A DNA stretch of 64,000 bases from Ariolimax columbianus (Eukaryota > Mollusca > Gastropoda > Stylommatophora > Arionidae): the NCBI GenBank assembly GCA_036924085.1, contig JAVGWX010000004.1, forward strand, positions 11,411,916-11,475,915, given 5' to 3'. The translations under genes and the position numbers were made by a program. Positions 11,890 to 25,059 of the stretch are shown here, piece after piece. The notes beneath the pieces are model-generated. The model worked only from the letters and a program-made list of their open reading frames with translations, was not told where the DNA came from and searched no databases. Numbering within the stretch: the stretch's first letter is position 1; every line of letters starts with the position of its first letter.

Positions 11890-12480
11890 GTTCCTCTTTT
11901 TCAAATTGGAGAGTAGTCTACCTATCACTGATCACATTAGAGAGGATGTTACCAACAACTTGGTAGAGTGTCAATACATAATCTTAAATCTGCGGATGGC
12001 ACAGTTCTGTGGGACTGAAAGTAAACAAGAATGATGGGAATTGATGATTAAAGTACAGAACAAAAGTCAGGTGTATGGATTAGACATTAAAACTGAGAAA
12101 ACAACAATTATCGCAAATCATAGGTTTACACACTTTGTTTGGTCCGCGGCTCAATTGACCTGTGCAAATATCACAGCGACTCCTCTCTATACTATTTATA
12201 AGAAATTGTACACTAAAAATGTATATCATAATATGGAGCCTAACACTTTTTCCAAAGTCACCGTGACGCCGTTAGTCGAGGGCCGCTTCGCCCCTGGGAG
12301 CCACGAAGCACAGTTTGAAAACCTCTGCCATGTATGATGATTAGCTAAGTAGACTTGACATCTACTACACAGATAAAAATAGACGATCAAATACTGGAAC
12401 AGGTCAAGAGCGTCTCCTATCTTGGAAATATAATAATGGGAAATGGGTGAAGCGAAATGTAAACCGGGAATAGAAAAGGG
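11890..12480 (+). pseudogene. LINE RT fragment, interrupted
   Basis: This is a decayed reverse-transcriptase thumb region. Upstream of the interruption it reads LMIKVQNKSQVYGLDIKTEK; downstream it resumes near 12365 with IKIDDQILEQVKSVSYLGNI and IIMGNG. The gap between the two halves (about 12120-12345) is filled by the hAT-like piece listed next. The fragment ends where the large satellite begins. Confidence 0.75.
12118..12338. mobile_element. candidate hAT-type MITE inside the LINE remnant
   Basis: The ends look like imperfect inverted repeats: left ATAGGTTTACACACTTTG then GGTCCGCGGC, right (reverse complement) GCAGAGGTTTTCAAACTGTG then CTTCGTGGC. This is the end style of hAT non-autonomous elements. 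It falls exactly between two collinear halves of a LINE thumb domain, as expected for an insertion. I could not define a clean 8-bp target duplication. Confidence 0.5.
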
Positions 12481-15400
12481 ATATCCTAATCTGTTCTCCA
12501 CAATATGAGTCATACATTGACATATAAACAAGTCACTCACACAACATGAGTCATACATTGATATACAAACAAGTCACTCACACAACATGAGTGACATACA
12601 AACAAGTCACTCACACAACATGAGTCATACATTGATATACAAACAAGTCACTGACACAACATGAGACATACATTGATATACAAACAAGTCACTCACACAA
12701 CATGAGTGACCTACAAACAAGTCACTCACACAACATGAGTGACATACAAACAAGTCACTCACACAACATGAGTGACATACAAACAAGTCACTCACACAAC
12801 ATGAGTGACATACAAACAAGTCACTCACACAACATGAGTCATACATTGATATACAAACAAGTCAATCACACAACATGAGTCATACATTGATATACAACCA
12901 AGTCACTCACACAATATGAGTCATACATTGATATACAAACAAGTCACTCACACAACATGAGTCATACATTGATATACAAACAAATCACTCACACAACATG
13001 AGTGACATACAAACAAGTCACTAACACACCATGAGTTATACATTGACATACAAACAAGTCACTCACACAACATGAGTGACATACAAACAAGTCACTCACA
13101 CAACATGAGTCATACATTGATATACAAACAAGTCACTCACACAACATGAATGACATACAAACAAGTCACTCACACAACATGAGTCATACATTGATATACA
13201 AACAAATCACTCACACAACATGAGTGACATACAAACAAGTCACTCACACACCATGAGTTATACATTGACATTCAAACAAGTCACTCACACAACATAAGTG
13301 ACATACAAACAAGTCACTAACACACCATGAGTTATACATTGACATACAAACAAGTCCCTCACACAACATGAGTGACATACGAACAAGTCCCTCACACATC
13401 ATGAGTCATACATTGACATACAAACAATCACTCACACAACATGAGTCCTACATTGACATACAGTCACTCACACAGCATCAGTCATACATTGACATAGAAA
13501 CAAGTCACTCACACAACATGAATCATACATTGACATACAAACAAGTCACTCACACATCATGAGTCATACATTGACATACAAAGAAGTTACTCACACACCA
13601 TGAGTCATATATTTACATTCAAACAAGTCACTCACACAACATGAGTCATACATTGATATACAAACAAGTCACTCATACAACATGAGTGACATACAAACAA
13701 GTCACTCATACACCATGAGTCGTACATTGACATACAAAGAAGTTACTCACACACCATGAATCATACATTGACATACAAACAAGTCACTCACACAACATGA
13801 GTCATACATTGACATACAAACAAGTCACTCACACAACATGAGTCATACATTGATATACAAACAAGTCACTCACACAACATGAGTGACATACGAACAAGTC
13901 ACTCACACACCATGAGTCATACATTGACATACAAACAAGTCACTCACACAACATGAGTCATACATTGACATACAAATAATCACTCACACAACATGAATCA
14001 TACATTGACATACAAAGAAGTTACTCACACACCATGAGTCATATATTTACATACAAACAAGTCACTCACACAACATGAGTGACATACAAACAAGTCACTC
14101 ACACAACATGAGTCATACATTGATATACAAACAAGTCACTCACACAACATGAGTGACATTCAAACAAGTCACTTATACACCATGAGTCATACATTGCCGT
14201 ACAAAGAAGTTACTCACACACCATGAATCATACATTGACATACAAACAAGTCACTCACACAACATGAGTCATACATTGACATACAAACAAGTCACTCACA
14301 CAACATGAGTCATACATTGATATACAAACAAGTCACTCACACAACATGAGTGACATACAAACAAGTCACTAACACACCATGAGTTATACATTGACATACA
14401 AACAAGTCACTCACTCAACATGAGTAACATACGAACAAGTCACTCACACACCATGAGTCATACATTGACATACAAACAAGTCACTCACACAACATGAGTT
14501 ATACATTGACATACAAACAATCACTCACACAACATGAGTCCTACATTGACATACAGTCACTCACACAACATCAGTCATATATTGACATAGAAACAAGTCA
14601 CTCACACAACATAAATCATACATTGACATACAAAGAAGTTACTCGAACACCATGAGTCATATATTTACATACAAACAAGTCACTCACACAACATGAGTGA
14701 CATACAAACAAGTCACTCACACAACATGAGTCATACATTGATATACAAACAAGTCACTCACACAACATGAGTGACATTCAAACAAGTCACTTATACACCA
14801 TGAGTCATACATTGCCATACAAAGAAGTTACTCACACACCATGAATCATACATTGACATACAAACAAGTCACTCACACAACATGAGTCATACATTGACAT
14901 ACAAACAAGTCACTCACACAACATGAGTCATACATTGATATACAAACAAGTCAATCACACAACATGAGTGACATACAAACAAGTCACTAACACACCATGA
15001 GTTATACATTGACATACAAACAAGTCACTCACACAACATGAGTGACATACGAACAAGTCACTCACACACCATGAGTCATACATTGACATACAAACAAGTC
15101 ACTCACACAACATGAGTCATACATTGACATACAAACAATCACTCACACAACATGAGTCCTACATTGATATACAAACAAGTCCCTCACACAACATGAGTCA
15201 TAAATTGCCATACAAACAAGTTACTCACACATCATGAGTCATACATTGACATACAAAGAAGTTACTCACACACCATGAGTCATACATTGACATACAAACA
15301 AGTCACTCACACACCATGAGTCATACATTGATATACAAACAAGTCACTCACACAACATGAGTGACATACGAACAAGTCACTCACACACCATGAGTCATAC

Positions 15401-18400
15401 ATTGACATACAAACAAGTCACTCACACAACATGAGTTATACATTGACATACAAACATGTCACTCACACAACATGAGTGACATACAAACAAGTCACTCACA
15501 CAACATAAGTCATACATTGATATACAAACAAGTCACTCACACAACATGAATGACATACACACAAGTCACTCACACAACATGAGTCATACATTGATATACA
15601 AACAAATCACTCACACAACATGAGTGACATACAAACAAGTCACTCACACACCATGAGTTATACATTGACATTCAAACAAGTCACTCACACAACATAAGTG
15701 ACATACAAACAAGTCACTAACACACCATGAGTTATACATTGACATACAAACAAGTCCCTCACACAACATGAGTGACATACGAACAAGTCCCTCACACATC
15801 ATGAGTCATACATTGACATACAAACAAGTCACTCACACAACATGAGTCATACATTGACATACAAACAATCACTCACACAACATGAGTCCTACATTGACAT
15901 ACAGTCACTCACACAGCATCAGTCATACATTGACATAGAAACAAGTCACTCACACAACATGAATCATACATTGACATACAAAGACGTTACTCACACAGCA
16001 TGAGTCATATATTTACATACAAACAAGTCACTCACACAACATGAGTGACATACAAACAAGTCACTCACACAACATGAGTCATACATTGATATACAAACAA
16101 GTCAATCACACAACATGAGTGACATACAAACAAGTCACTCACACACCATGAGTTATACATTGACATACAAACAAGTCCCTCACACAACATGAGTGACATA
16201 CGAACAAGTCCCTCACACATCATGAGTCATACATTGACATACAAACAAGTCACTCACACAACATGAGTCATACATTGACATACAAACAATCACTCACACA
16301 ACATGAGTCCTACATTGACATACAGTCACTCACACATCATCAGTCATACATTGACATACAAACAAGTCACTCACACATCATGAGTCATACATTGACATAC
16401 AAAGAAGTTACTCACACACCATGAGTCATATATTTACATTCAAACAAGTCACTCACACAACATGAGTCATACATTTATATACAAACAAGTCACTCACACA
16501 ACATGAGTGACATACAAACAAGTCACTCATACACCATGAGTCGTACATTGACATACAAAGAAGTTACTCACACACCATGAATCATACATTGACATACAAA
16601 CAAGTCACTCACACAACATGAGTCATACATTGACATACAAACAAGTCACTCACACAACATGAGTCATACATTGATATACAAACAAGTCACTCACACAACA
16701 TGAGTGACATACGAACAAGTCACTCACACACCATGAGTCATACATTGACATACAAACAAGTCACTCACACAACATGAGTCATACATTGACATACAAATAA
16801 TCACTCACACAACATGAGTCCTACATTGACATACAGTCACTCACACATCAGTCATACATTGACATAGAAACAAGTCACTCACACAACATGAATCATACAT
16901 TGACATACAAAGAAGTTACTCACACACCATGAGTCATATATTTACATACAAACAAGTCACTCACACAACATGAGTGACATACAAACAAGTCACTCACACA
17001 ACATGAGTCATACATTGATATACAAACAAGTCACTCACACAACATGAGTGACATTCAAACAAGTCACTTATACACCATGAGTCATACGTTGCCATACAAA
17101 GAAGTTACTCACACACCATGAATCATACATTGACATACAAACAAGTCACTCACACAACATGAGTCATACATTGACATACAAACAAGTCACTCACACAACA
17201 TGAGTGACATACAAACAAGTCACTAACACACCATGAGTTATACATTGACATACAAACAAGTCACTCACACAACATGAGTGACATACGAACAAGTCACTCA
17301 CACACCATGAGTCATACATTGACATACAAACAAGTCACTCACACAACATGAGTCATACATTGACATACAAACAATCACTCACACAACATGAGTCCTACAT
17401 TGACATACAGTCACTCACACAACATCAGTCATATATTGACATAGAAACAAGTCACTCACCCAACATGAATCATACATTGACATACAAAGACGTTACTCAC
17501 ACACCATGAGTCATATATTTACATACAAACAAGTCACTCACACAACATGAGTGACATACAAACAAGTCACTCACACAACATGAGTCATACATTGATATAC
17601 AAACAAGTCAATCACACAACATGAGTGACATACAAACAAGTCACTCATACACCATGAGTCATACATTGACATACAAAGAAGTTACTCACACACCATGAAT
17701 CATATATTGACATACAAACAAGTCACTCACACAACATGAGTCATACATTGATATACAAACAAGTCACTCACACAACATGTGTCATACATTGATATACAAA
17801 CAAGTCACTCACACAACATGAGTGACATACAAACAAGTCACTCACACAACATGAGCATAAATTGACATACAAACAAGTTACTCACACATCATGAGTCATA
17901 CATTGACATACAAAGAAGTTACTCACACACCATGAGTCATACATTGACATACAAACAAGTCACTCACACACCATGAGTCATACATTGATATACAAACAAG
18001 TCACTCACACAACATGAGTGACATACGAACAAGTCACTCACACACCATGAGTCATACATTGACATACAAACAAGTCACTCACACAACATGAGTCATACAT
18101 TGACATACAAACAATCACTCACACAACATGAGTCCTACATTGACATACAGTCACTCACACAGCATCAGTCATACATTGACATAGAAACAAGTCACTCACA
18201 CAACATGAATCATACATTGACATACAAACAAGTCACTCACACAACATGAGTCGTACATTGACATACAGTCACTCACACAGCATCAGTCATACATTGACAT
18301 AGAAACAAGTCACTCACACAACATGAATCATACATTGACATAGAAACAAGTCACTCACACAACATGAATCATACATTGACATACAAACAAGTCACTCACA

Positions 18401-18605
18401 CAGCATGAGTCGTACATTGACATACAAAGAAGTTACTCACACACCATGAATCATACATTGACATACAAACAAGTCACTCACACAACATGAGTCGTACATT
18501 GACATACAAAGAAGTTACTCACACACCATGAGTCATACATTGACATACAAACAAGTCACTCACACAACATCAGTCATACATTGACATACAAACAAGTCAC
18601 TCACA
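12481..18605 (+). repeat. 6.1-kb satellite array, 41-bp and 33-bp unit variants
   Basis: The long unit is CAAGTCACTCACACAACATG then AGTCATACATTGACATACAA plus A (41 bp). The short variant lacks an 8-bp TCATACAT block (33 bp), which makes GTCACTCA-CACAACA-TGAGTGAC, a perfect 8-bp hairpin with a 7-nt loop. Many long units carry TGAGTCA, the AP-1/bZIP consensus. Further variants (ACCATGAGTCAT; AAAGAAGTTACTCAC; a CAATCACTCAC unit; GAGTCCTACATTGACATACA) recur in the same order, giving a higher-order structure with irregular spacing of roughly 420 to 1,350 bp. No gene is present inside. Confidence 0.97.
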
Positions 18606-19085
18606 CATTAAAAGTGAGAATGACAAGCTGTTATGTACATTCGTGTTTACTGTTAGCTTTCTTCTCACTTATGCCGCTGAGCGCTGTAGGAAACTTCAGT
18701 TTGAAGTGCGTTCTGTAGGTCATTGTGTCGCTGCACAATCACTCTATGTCATCTATCCATCCGTCTCGCGGCCGCCGTCTTATCCGGTAGCCAGATATGT
18801 CGGTGTTGCAAGCCAGCAGTGGAAGAACATGAGGGTGCATTCTCAAGAGATGACCAAAACAGTGTATTTTGTGCCTGGAAATGTACTAAAAATGTCCTCT
18901 GCACAAAACATAGTGCCGACCATACTTCGAATGTCGTCGTGTCGTATTCTGTCTTTTTTAGTAACACCGATGACCTTCCTCAAACACTTTATTTCACACG
19001 TCGAAATTCTGCACTCACGCGCCTTGGACAAGATGCCATATTTGGCACTGGTATCACAGATTCGGTCACAATATGCTGTTTATAA
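18606..19085. other. unannotated stretch with overlapping short open frames
   Basis: Open frames exist on both strands here (153 aa on + at 18643-19104, 120 aa on + at 18723-19085). Neither shows a domain or codon pattern that I recognise. The region leads into a LINE C-terminal fragment at 19.09 kb and may be an eroded upstream part of it. Confidence 0.4.
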
Positions 19086-19089
19086 GCTT

Positions 19090-19475
19090 TACTGTATCCC
19101 GTAGAAAGTTGGAGAATAAACCAGCTATTGGAAAAGAGAATTGATGCATTAGAAATGTGGAAATGTAGATGAATGGGCGCGTCTACTGGAAATATAACAA
19201 GACAAATAATGCCCTCCTAGAGAATATATCTGTCCATAGAGAGTTGATGAACGAAATCAGAGTCTGCCAATTAAGATATTTTGGTCACATTACAAGACAG
19301 AACGCCTTGCGTAAAACAATATTGGAAGGAAAGGTGGGGTGTAAACAGAACAACGGTAAACAACGATTTAAGTGAGAGGGTAACATGAAGAGACGGACAG
19401 GTGAAAAGCCTGGCGATCCATTGCAGTCAACCTTCGATGTGGAGATGGCACTTGGACTGTGCAGAATTAGTTAAA
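19090..19475 (+). pseudogene. LINE C-terminal fragment
   Basis: Across shifting frames this reads ESWRINQLLEKRIDALEMWK, then CQLRYFGHITRQNALRKTIL, then a GKVGCKQNNGKQRFK segment. This is the post-RT region typical of LINEs (E-S-W, then the ALEMW block, then YFGH followed by a basic GK-rich stretch). There are stops between the blocks. It is a short, dead 3' fragment. Confidence 0.8.
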
Positions 19476-19512
19476 ATTTAACCACGTCATCATCGCCGGC
19501 TTTGTTCTAACC

Positions 19513-19711
19513 CAGTGTTTCCCAAACTGTTTCTGTCCACGGCATCCTCAGTGTGCTATCATTTTTGTCCACGGTACCCCAAGTCAGAAAATATACGTAA
19601 TTAACAGTTGCATTGACCAGTTGATGAAAATATTAGAATGTTTCGTGGCACCACTGAAAACCAGCCACGGCATCCCTCAGGGTACCGCGGCATATAGTTT
19701 GAGAACCACAG
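19513..19711. mobile_element. hAT-type MITE, 199 bp, with 8-bp target duplication
   Basis: The left end CAGTGTTTCCCAAAC and the right end (reverse complement CTGTGGTTCTCAAAC) form terminal inverted repeats that agree at 12 of 15 positions. The flanks TTCTAACC (19505-19512) and CTCTAACC (19712-19719) are an 8-bp duplication with one mismatch, the size expected for hAT transposases. There is no coding capacity, so it would depend on an autonomous hAT element elsewhere. Confidence 0.85.
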
Positions 19712-19719
19712 CTCTAACC

Positions 19720-20095
19720 AATGCACACTAAATAATATCTTAAATAATAAAAAGGACCAGTCTGAATTTTTTGTAAAGTGAGCAATACCAACTAGTGTCT
19801 ACAGCAAAATGCGACAAATAAATACCGCTGCAAGGCATGAACAGCCGCGACACTAACACGAAACGGCAAGAAGCATGAACTCTGTTCATGAACTGAGACG
19901 TCTACTTCCCAACACATATCACAGGTTTAGAAGGTGATCCAAGGCAAACCCATTCATCGTACATATCAACTTTACTTAGTCAATGAGTAATTGTTTGAGT
20001 AAATGAGTGAAGGAGTGAGACTGAGTTAGATAAGTAGATGTGAGAAAATGAGTGACAGTAGAAGGGTGAGATCGGGAATATGCGAGCCTTTTACA
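19720..20095. other. unannotated stretch
   Basis: I see nothing assignable here. Confidence 0.5.
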
Positions 20096-20107
20096 TGACA
20101 TGTTCGC

Positions 20108-20180
20108 GGTGTGTGTATGTGCGTGCGGGTGTTTGTGTGTGTTGTGTGTGCGTATATATGTGTGTGTGTGTGTGTGTATT
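20108..20180. repeat. (TG)n microsatellite, imperfect
   Basis: This is a TGTG-rich run with GCG and TATA interruptions. Confidence 0.85.
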
Positions 20181-20414
20181 GTACATTTGTAATATTATAG
20201 ATGAACGTGAGAAAGTGTTTTAATAATTCTGATGGGGACAAGAGAATGTGTAATGTTGCAGATCTACGGAGAAACTTTCGTAATATCACAGAAGTGGGGC
20301 AAACAATGTTTAATATTACTTACATGTGGGCTAAAAATAAATACACCTGGACTGAGTTACACATGATGGAGGGAAGAGGATGAATAACAGCGTGAAGTAT
20401 ATCGTGTGATACAC

Positions 20415-20525
20415 TCATGAAGTGTCAGGGGGCATGGAGGTGTAGCCTGCATAATGGATAAATAATTAACAGCTGGCAGGGGGCATGGGGGTGTAGCCTG
20501 CATATTGGATAAACAGTTAACAGCT
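20415..20525. repeat. two-copy direct repeat next to the 39-bp array
   Basis: A block of about 55 bp occurs twice in tandem: GGGGGCATGGAGGTGTAGCC then TGCATAATGGATAAATAATT, and GGGGGCATGGGGGTGTAGCC then TGCATATTGGATAAACAGTT. It lies directly before the minisatellite. Confidence 0.85.
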
Positions 20526-21630
20526 GCATTGAGAGAGGTGACCATACACAGCCATATATTAATGACATTGAGAGAGGTGACCATACACAGCTATAGATTA
20601 ATGATATTGAGAGAGGTGACCATACACAGCCATAGATTAATGACATTGAGAGAGGTGATCATACACAGCCATAGATTAATGATATTGAGAGAGGTGATCA
20701 TACACAGCCATAGATTAATGACATTGAGAGAGGTGATCATACACACCCATATATTAATGACATTGAGAGAGGTGACCATACACAGCCATAGATTAATGAT
20801 ATTGAGAGAGGTGACCATACACAGCCATAGATTAATGACATTGAGAGAGGTGACCATACACAGCCATAGATTAATGACATTGAGAGAAGTGACCATACAC
20901 ATCCATAGATTAATGACATTGAGAGAGGTGACCATACACAGCCATAGATTAATGACATTGACAGAGGTGACCATACACAGCCATTGATTAATGACATTGA
21001 GAGAGGTGACCATACACAGCCATAGAGTAAGGACATTGAGAGAGGTGACCATACACAGCCATAGATTAATGGCATTGAGAGAGGTGACCATACACAGCCA
21101 TAGATTAATGACATTGAGAGAGGTGACCATACACAGCCATAGATTTATGGCATTGAGTGAGGTGACCATACACAGCCATAGATTAATGACATTGAGAGAG
21201 GTGACCATACACAGCCATAGATTAATGATATTGAGAGAAGTGACCATACACATCCATAGATTAATGACATTGAGAGAGGTGACCATACACAGCCATAGAT
21301 TAATGACATTGACAGAGGTGACCATACACAGCCATTGATTAATGACATTGAGAGAGGTGACCATACACAGCCATAGATTAATGACATTGACAGAGGTGAC
21401 CATACACATCCATAGAGTAATGACATTGAGAGAGGTGACCATACACAGCCATAGATTAATGACATTGAGAGAGGTGACCATACACAGCCATAGATTAATG
21501 ACATTGAGAGAGGTGACCATACACAGCCATAGATTAATGACATTGAGAGAGGTGACCATACACAGCCATAGATTAATGACATTGACAGAGGTGACCATAC
21601 ACAGCCACATATTAATGACATTGAGAATAT
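20525..21630. repeat. 39-bp minisatellite, about 28 units
   Basis: The unit is ATTGAGAGAGGTGACCATAC then ACAGCCATAGATTAATGAC (39 bp = 13 codons). Point variants are scattered (GACAGAGG, CATCCATAG, TTGATTAATG), and blocks of several units recur as a longer pattern, for example near 20880-20990 and 21230-21350. Long open frames on both strands, including a 339-codon one on minus, follow from the unit length and are not evidence of protein. Confidence 0.97.
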
Positions 21631-21790
21631 GTTCCTATCCGGTGAACACAGTCATGATACAAATATACATGTCCACAACAGCACACGATGTAGAGGAGAT
21701 AAATAAGATGTGTAGTGTTCTAGAGTAAACACAGAGGACAACAAAAGCAGTAGATAATGTAGGAATAGGTTGATATTGGTGTGTGGATGC

Positions 21791-22088
21791 TTAACTTAAC
21801 TTCATTATACTGGTTTAGAAGGTTCTATAAAGTCTGTATACAACCAGTTTATTTCACTCCACCGATACTGAAGATACTGCATCCAATCTATTTTTGAATC
21901 AACTTACTCTGCTTCCATTACATCCTGCGGCAACGCATTCCAAGAATTCACCACTCTCTGACTAAAATAAAAAATATTTTCCAATATCTAATCTGGACCT
22001 TTCTTTAGTTAACATGTAGCTATGCTCTCTTGCTCTTGTAGGTGGTAGTATTTGGAAAAAAACAACAACTTGGTATAGTCTAATTTGT
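21791..22088 (-). mobile_element. CR1-like LINE 3' end, 5'-truncated
   Basis: On the minus strand this holds the CR1 C-terminal coding end (the HSYMLTKERSRLDIGKYF block near 21965-22040 and the WNALPQDVMEAE-type block just downstream) and the 3' end, AAACCAGTATAATGAAGTTA with a repeated TTAAG tail. It starts abruptly near 22088, as expected from incomplete reverse transcription. Confidence 0.85.
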
Positions 22089-22089
22089 T

Positions 22090-22955
22090 GTGCATATTTG
22101 TTTGTGTGTGTTTCACTATGGCAGCTTTGCAATGCAATAGTTACACCAATCATTTATGTACGTGAAGAAGTGATGATACGAAAAAAAGATCCCCGACATG
22201 TCAAGTCAAACTGAACACAAAGTGATTTCGGACTCGGTATGTTGGGATTTCAAACCAAACTTACATCGGATGTACACCCCTACACCACACGTTACACCCC
22301 TACACCCCCCCCCCCCCTATACTTTTCCAGAAGTGTTTTGGTTATATTCCGTGACATAATTAAAAATAAATCAATCTCATAGATTTTAATAACAGAACAT
22401 AGATGTTCCATGATCATAAAAGTCAAGTAGTTTTATGTATGTTGTGAATAAAATAGAGCTTTGAGTTGGTATTTTAAGGATTTATTCATCAATAAAAGAT
22501 GCTGTGTTATCCGAACAAATGGTGATTTAAGAAAATGCGACATAGAGAAAGAAGTTTGCGAAATATAAGCATAATGTAGCGGTGTAAGATATGTTCTACT
22601 GAGTGAGATGTATGATGTCAGCGACTGAAGAGGAGTGAATTTGAGAATAGGAGAGAAAGAAAATAACGGTTTGTGTACATTTCATCAATTAGTTGCAATA
22701 AAAATTAAATAGTTAATAACTAAAGCAATGAATAACGACTCTCACCGTTACAATGTTCGAAGACTGTGTCTCCTTCCAACAAGTAATATATCTGAAGCTG
22801 TCACCGGGTTGAGTAGTCTTGGTCGGTTGGGATATTTATGACCTCCACTAAGTTACTGCTCGGGTCCTGCAACACAATATTGCGTGACAAACTAACGGAT
22901 GAGAAAATTTATGAATATAGGTTCATTTCTCATGTTCTACAATGGGTGTAGAGGT
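22090..22955. other. unannotated AT-rich stretch with a C-run
   Basis: No gene is recognised. A poly-C tract sits at about 22303-22317. Confidence 0.5.
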
Positions 22956-22984
22956 CTTTCTTTAATTTCCTCGAGGATAACAGT

Positions 22985-23150
22985 TTATACAGGAGCTCTC
23001 TACATCGCTATCTTTCGTGACTTAATTGTAACCCAGGTACCCGTTTACAGCTCGAAAAGCTAGAGAGTGCAGCGACAGGGGTGATCCTGGTCCCTTTGTG
23101 GTGAGAAACAAGAGCTCTAGCAGTTCTGCAACTCGGTTGCTCATGCGTTG
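22985..23150 (-). mobile_element. degraded SINE carrying the shared central motif
   Basis: The minus strand reads CTAGCTTTTCGAGCTGTAAA then CGGGTACCTGGG near 23034-23060. This matches the motif seen in the better preserved SINEs at 25.1, 31.9 and 60.2 kb. The head and tail are not clear. Confidence 0.5.
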
Positions 23151-23524
23151 AATAGAGCTAGCATTAACAATTTAAGAAATAGTATTGACATTTCAAGAAG
23201 TAAATGAGAAAGAGAGAATGTATTTCTAAACTCAAATTTGTGATCCACAATTCCAAAATTATGAAATGATTGTTGTGTCATTTTACAAAATGATACTTGG
23301 AGAACAGAAGCAAAAATCTTTATATTATCGTTGTTTATATTTTCATCAAATTGATTCCCCCAAGCAGTTCCTGAGTATGTCCTTTCTGTTTATGTACTCC
23401 CATATGTTGCTTTAGTTAGCATGCTTTTATCTTCATTTTTTAAAAAGAAAAGCGATTATATCATATCAGCAACTTGACTTAGTCCCTCTTTTTTACCATT
23501 AGGTTTTTTTTTGTTTTTAAAAAA

Positions 23525-23760
23525 AAATATTTTTTTGCGTTCGCCTTATTTCTCTAATCCCCAAGGCGGTGTGCGTTGCACTGTGTTTTTATTTTGCGCC
23601 TGTCGGCCCAGTGCATCCGACTTCAGCATGCATTTTATGTAAGGGTCTGCTTCCTCCTGCATTTTCTAAGGGTTTGCTTCCCCGGTGCTGTGGTGAGGAT
23701 CGAACCCAGCACCTTCTGGTTGTGAGCCGTGTCACTTAACCACTAGGCCACGCCGTCCCA
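23525..23760 (-). mobile_element. tRNA-derived SINE, well-preserved promoter boxes
   Basis: Read on the minus strand from about 23759, the head has an A box TGGCCTAGTGGTTAAG (23735-23750) and a B box GGGTTCGATCC (23697-23707) at tRNA-like spacing. The body follows: AAATGCAGGAGGAAGCAGAC, CTGAAGTCGGATGCACTGGG, GGCGCAAAATAAAAACACAG, then a short A-rich tail. It is a Pol III-type non-autonomous retroelement and not a working tRNA gene, since no acceptor stem closes it. It is the best copy of the family also found at 961-1170. Confidence 0.9.
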
Positions 23761-24164
23761 CCATGGGGTTTGAAAGTCATCCTTTCTTTTGATTGTGATA
23801 AGTTACAGTGTACCGTTCTTTGCTTCCAATTTCAGGCTACTGTAACCCAGGGGAGCACCTGTATTGAACACACGAAAGTAACAAATGCGAGTCAATAACA
23901 GCAAGAATACTTAAACAGCAAACACCCAAGCTGTGGTTGCTGTTATACATTGTTTGTGCTGAGGGTCCATTTGACCTTAAACGTGCAGGTACGTTGTTTT
24001 TCAAATTATTTGCTGGTAATCCCGTACGCCTAATCGTTCGAGTAATTGAACTGTATTGTTCATTGTCACTCTGAACTCGCTTTTCTTCTAATCTTTTTTG
24101 GGATATCCCACATTATGAATGAGATCTGAGCGCATATAGATTGTTCCCGAGTGCGTTGAAGATG

Positions 24165-24232
24165 ATACGACGACTCACTAACTAACTGACTGACTGACTG
24201 ACTAACTGACTGACTGACTGACTAGCTAACTG

Positions 24233-24269
<37 letters not shown>

Positions 24270-24287
24270 TTAACTAACCAACAAACC

Positions 24288-24319
<32 letters not shown>

Positions 24320-24405
24320 GACTGACTAACTAACTAACCAATCAACTAACTAACTAACTAACTAACTAGCCAACCAACCAACCAACCAACTAACTAACTA
24401 ACTAT

Positions 24406-24447
<42 letters not shown>

Positions 24448-24519
24448 GACTAACTAACTAACCAAATAACTAACTAACTAACTAACGAACTAACCAACCA
24501 ACTAACTAACTAACTAACC

Positions 24520-24550
<31 letters not shown>

Positions 24551-24551
24551 A
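24165..24551. repeat. (ACTA)n tetranucleotide array
   Basis: About 385 bp of ACTA/ACTG/ACCA units with frequent single-base variants (CTGACTGA blocks at the left end, CCAACCAA blocks in the middle). Confidence 0.95.
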
Positions 24552-24854
24552 TTATGGCAAGACCTGTTGATTTGACTTGCCATGTTCATTCCTAGTTTAA
24601 ACTTACTTGTGATCACCATTAGATTGTGGTCTGAGCCCTATTCGTTCATATGTAGAACCAGGCATCATGCACGTATCATTTAAATTTCCTATTTATGCAA
24701 ATGCGGTCTTACTAGATTTGCAGAACATGCTCTGGGGATGCACATTCTACCTTATGAATGTTCTTGTCTGGGAACATGCATCCTTTAATAATCAGTTAGT
24801 TTCTTGCGCAAACATCTGAAAATATTTCGCCATTTCCATTCTCTGCTCCAGGAC

Positions 24855-25035
24855 CATTTTCTCCCATAATCTCTTACCTGCATCCATTTTCCTCTCCGAT
24901 ATTGACAGTAAAGTCTCCCATAATCTCTTTTTTGCATCCATTTTCCTCTCCGATGTTGACAGTAAAGTCTCCTATAATCTCTTCCTTGCATCCATTTTCC
25001 TCTCCGATGTTGACAGTAAAGTCTCCCATAATTAT
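24855..25035. repeat. 60-bp tandem repeat, three units
   Basis: The unit includes GCATCCATTTTCCTCTCCGA then TGTTGACAGTAAAGTCTCC and CATAATCTCTT, repeated at 24.88, 24.94 and 25.00 kb. The related text CCATAATCTCTTCGTAGTCT at 31.09 kb suggests that the unit comes from a dispersed repeat. Confidence 0.85.
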
Positions 25036-25059
25036 CGTCACATCTCTTGATTTGTCTCA

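Noticed and set aside
12481..18605. CRISPR array
   Set aside because: Units are contiguous variants of one another with no unique spacers, in an animal-type genome.
18643..19104. 153-codon plus-strand frame as a gene
   Set aside because: No domain or conserved motif; it overlaps frames on the other strand and leads into a dead LINE fragment.
20525..21728. Long open frames on both strands (up to 339 codons) as possible repeat proteins
   Set aside because: The 39-bp unit is a multiple of three without stops, so frames stay open by construction; there is no flanking coding sequence and no codon-position bias that I can see.
23525..23760. Functional tRNA gene on the minus strand
   Set aside because: A and B boxes are good, but there is no closing acceptor stem and the sequence continues into a SINE body shared with 961-1170.
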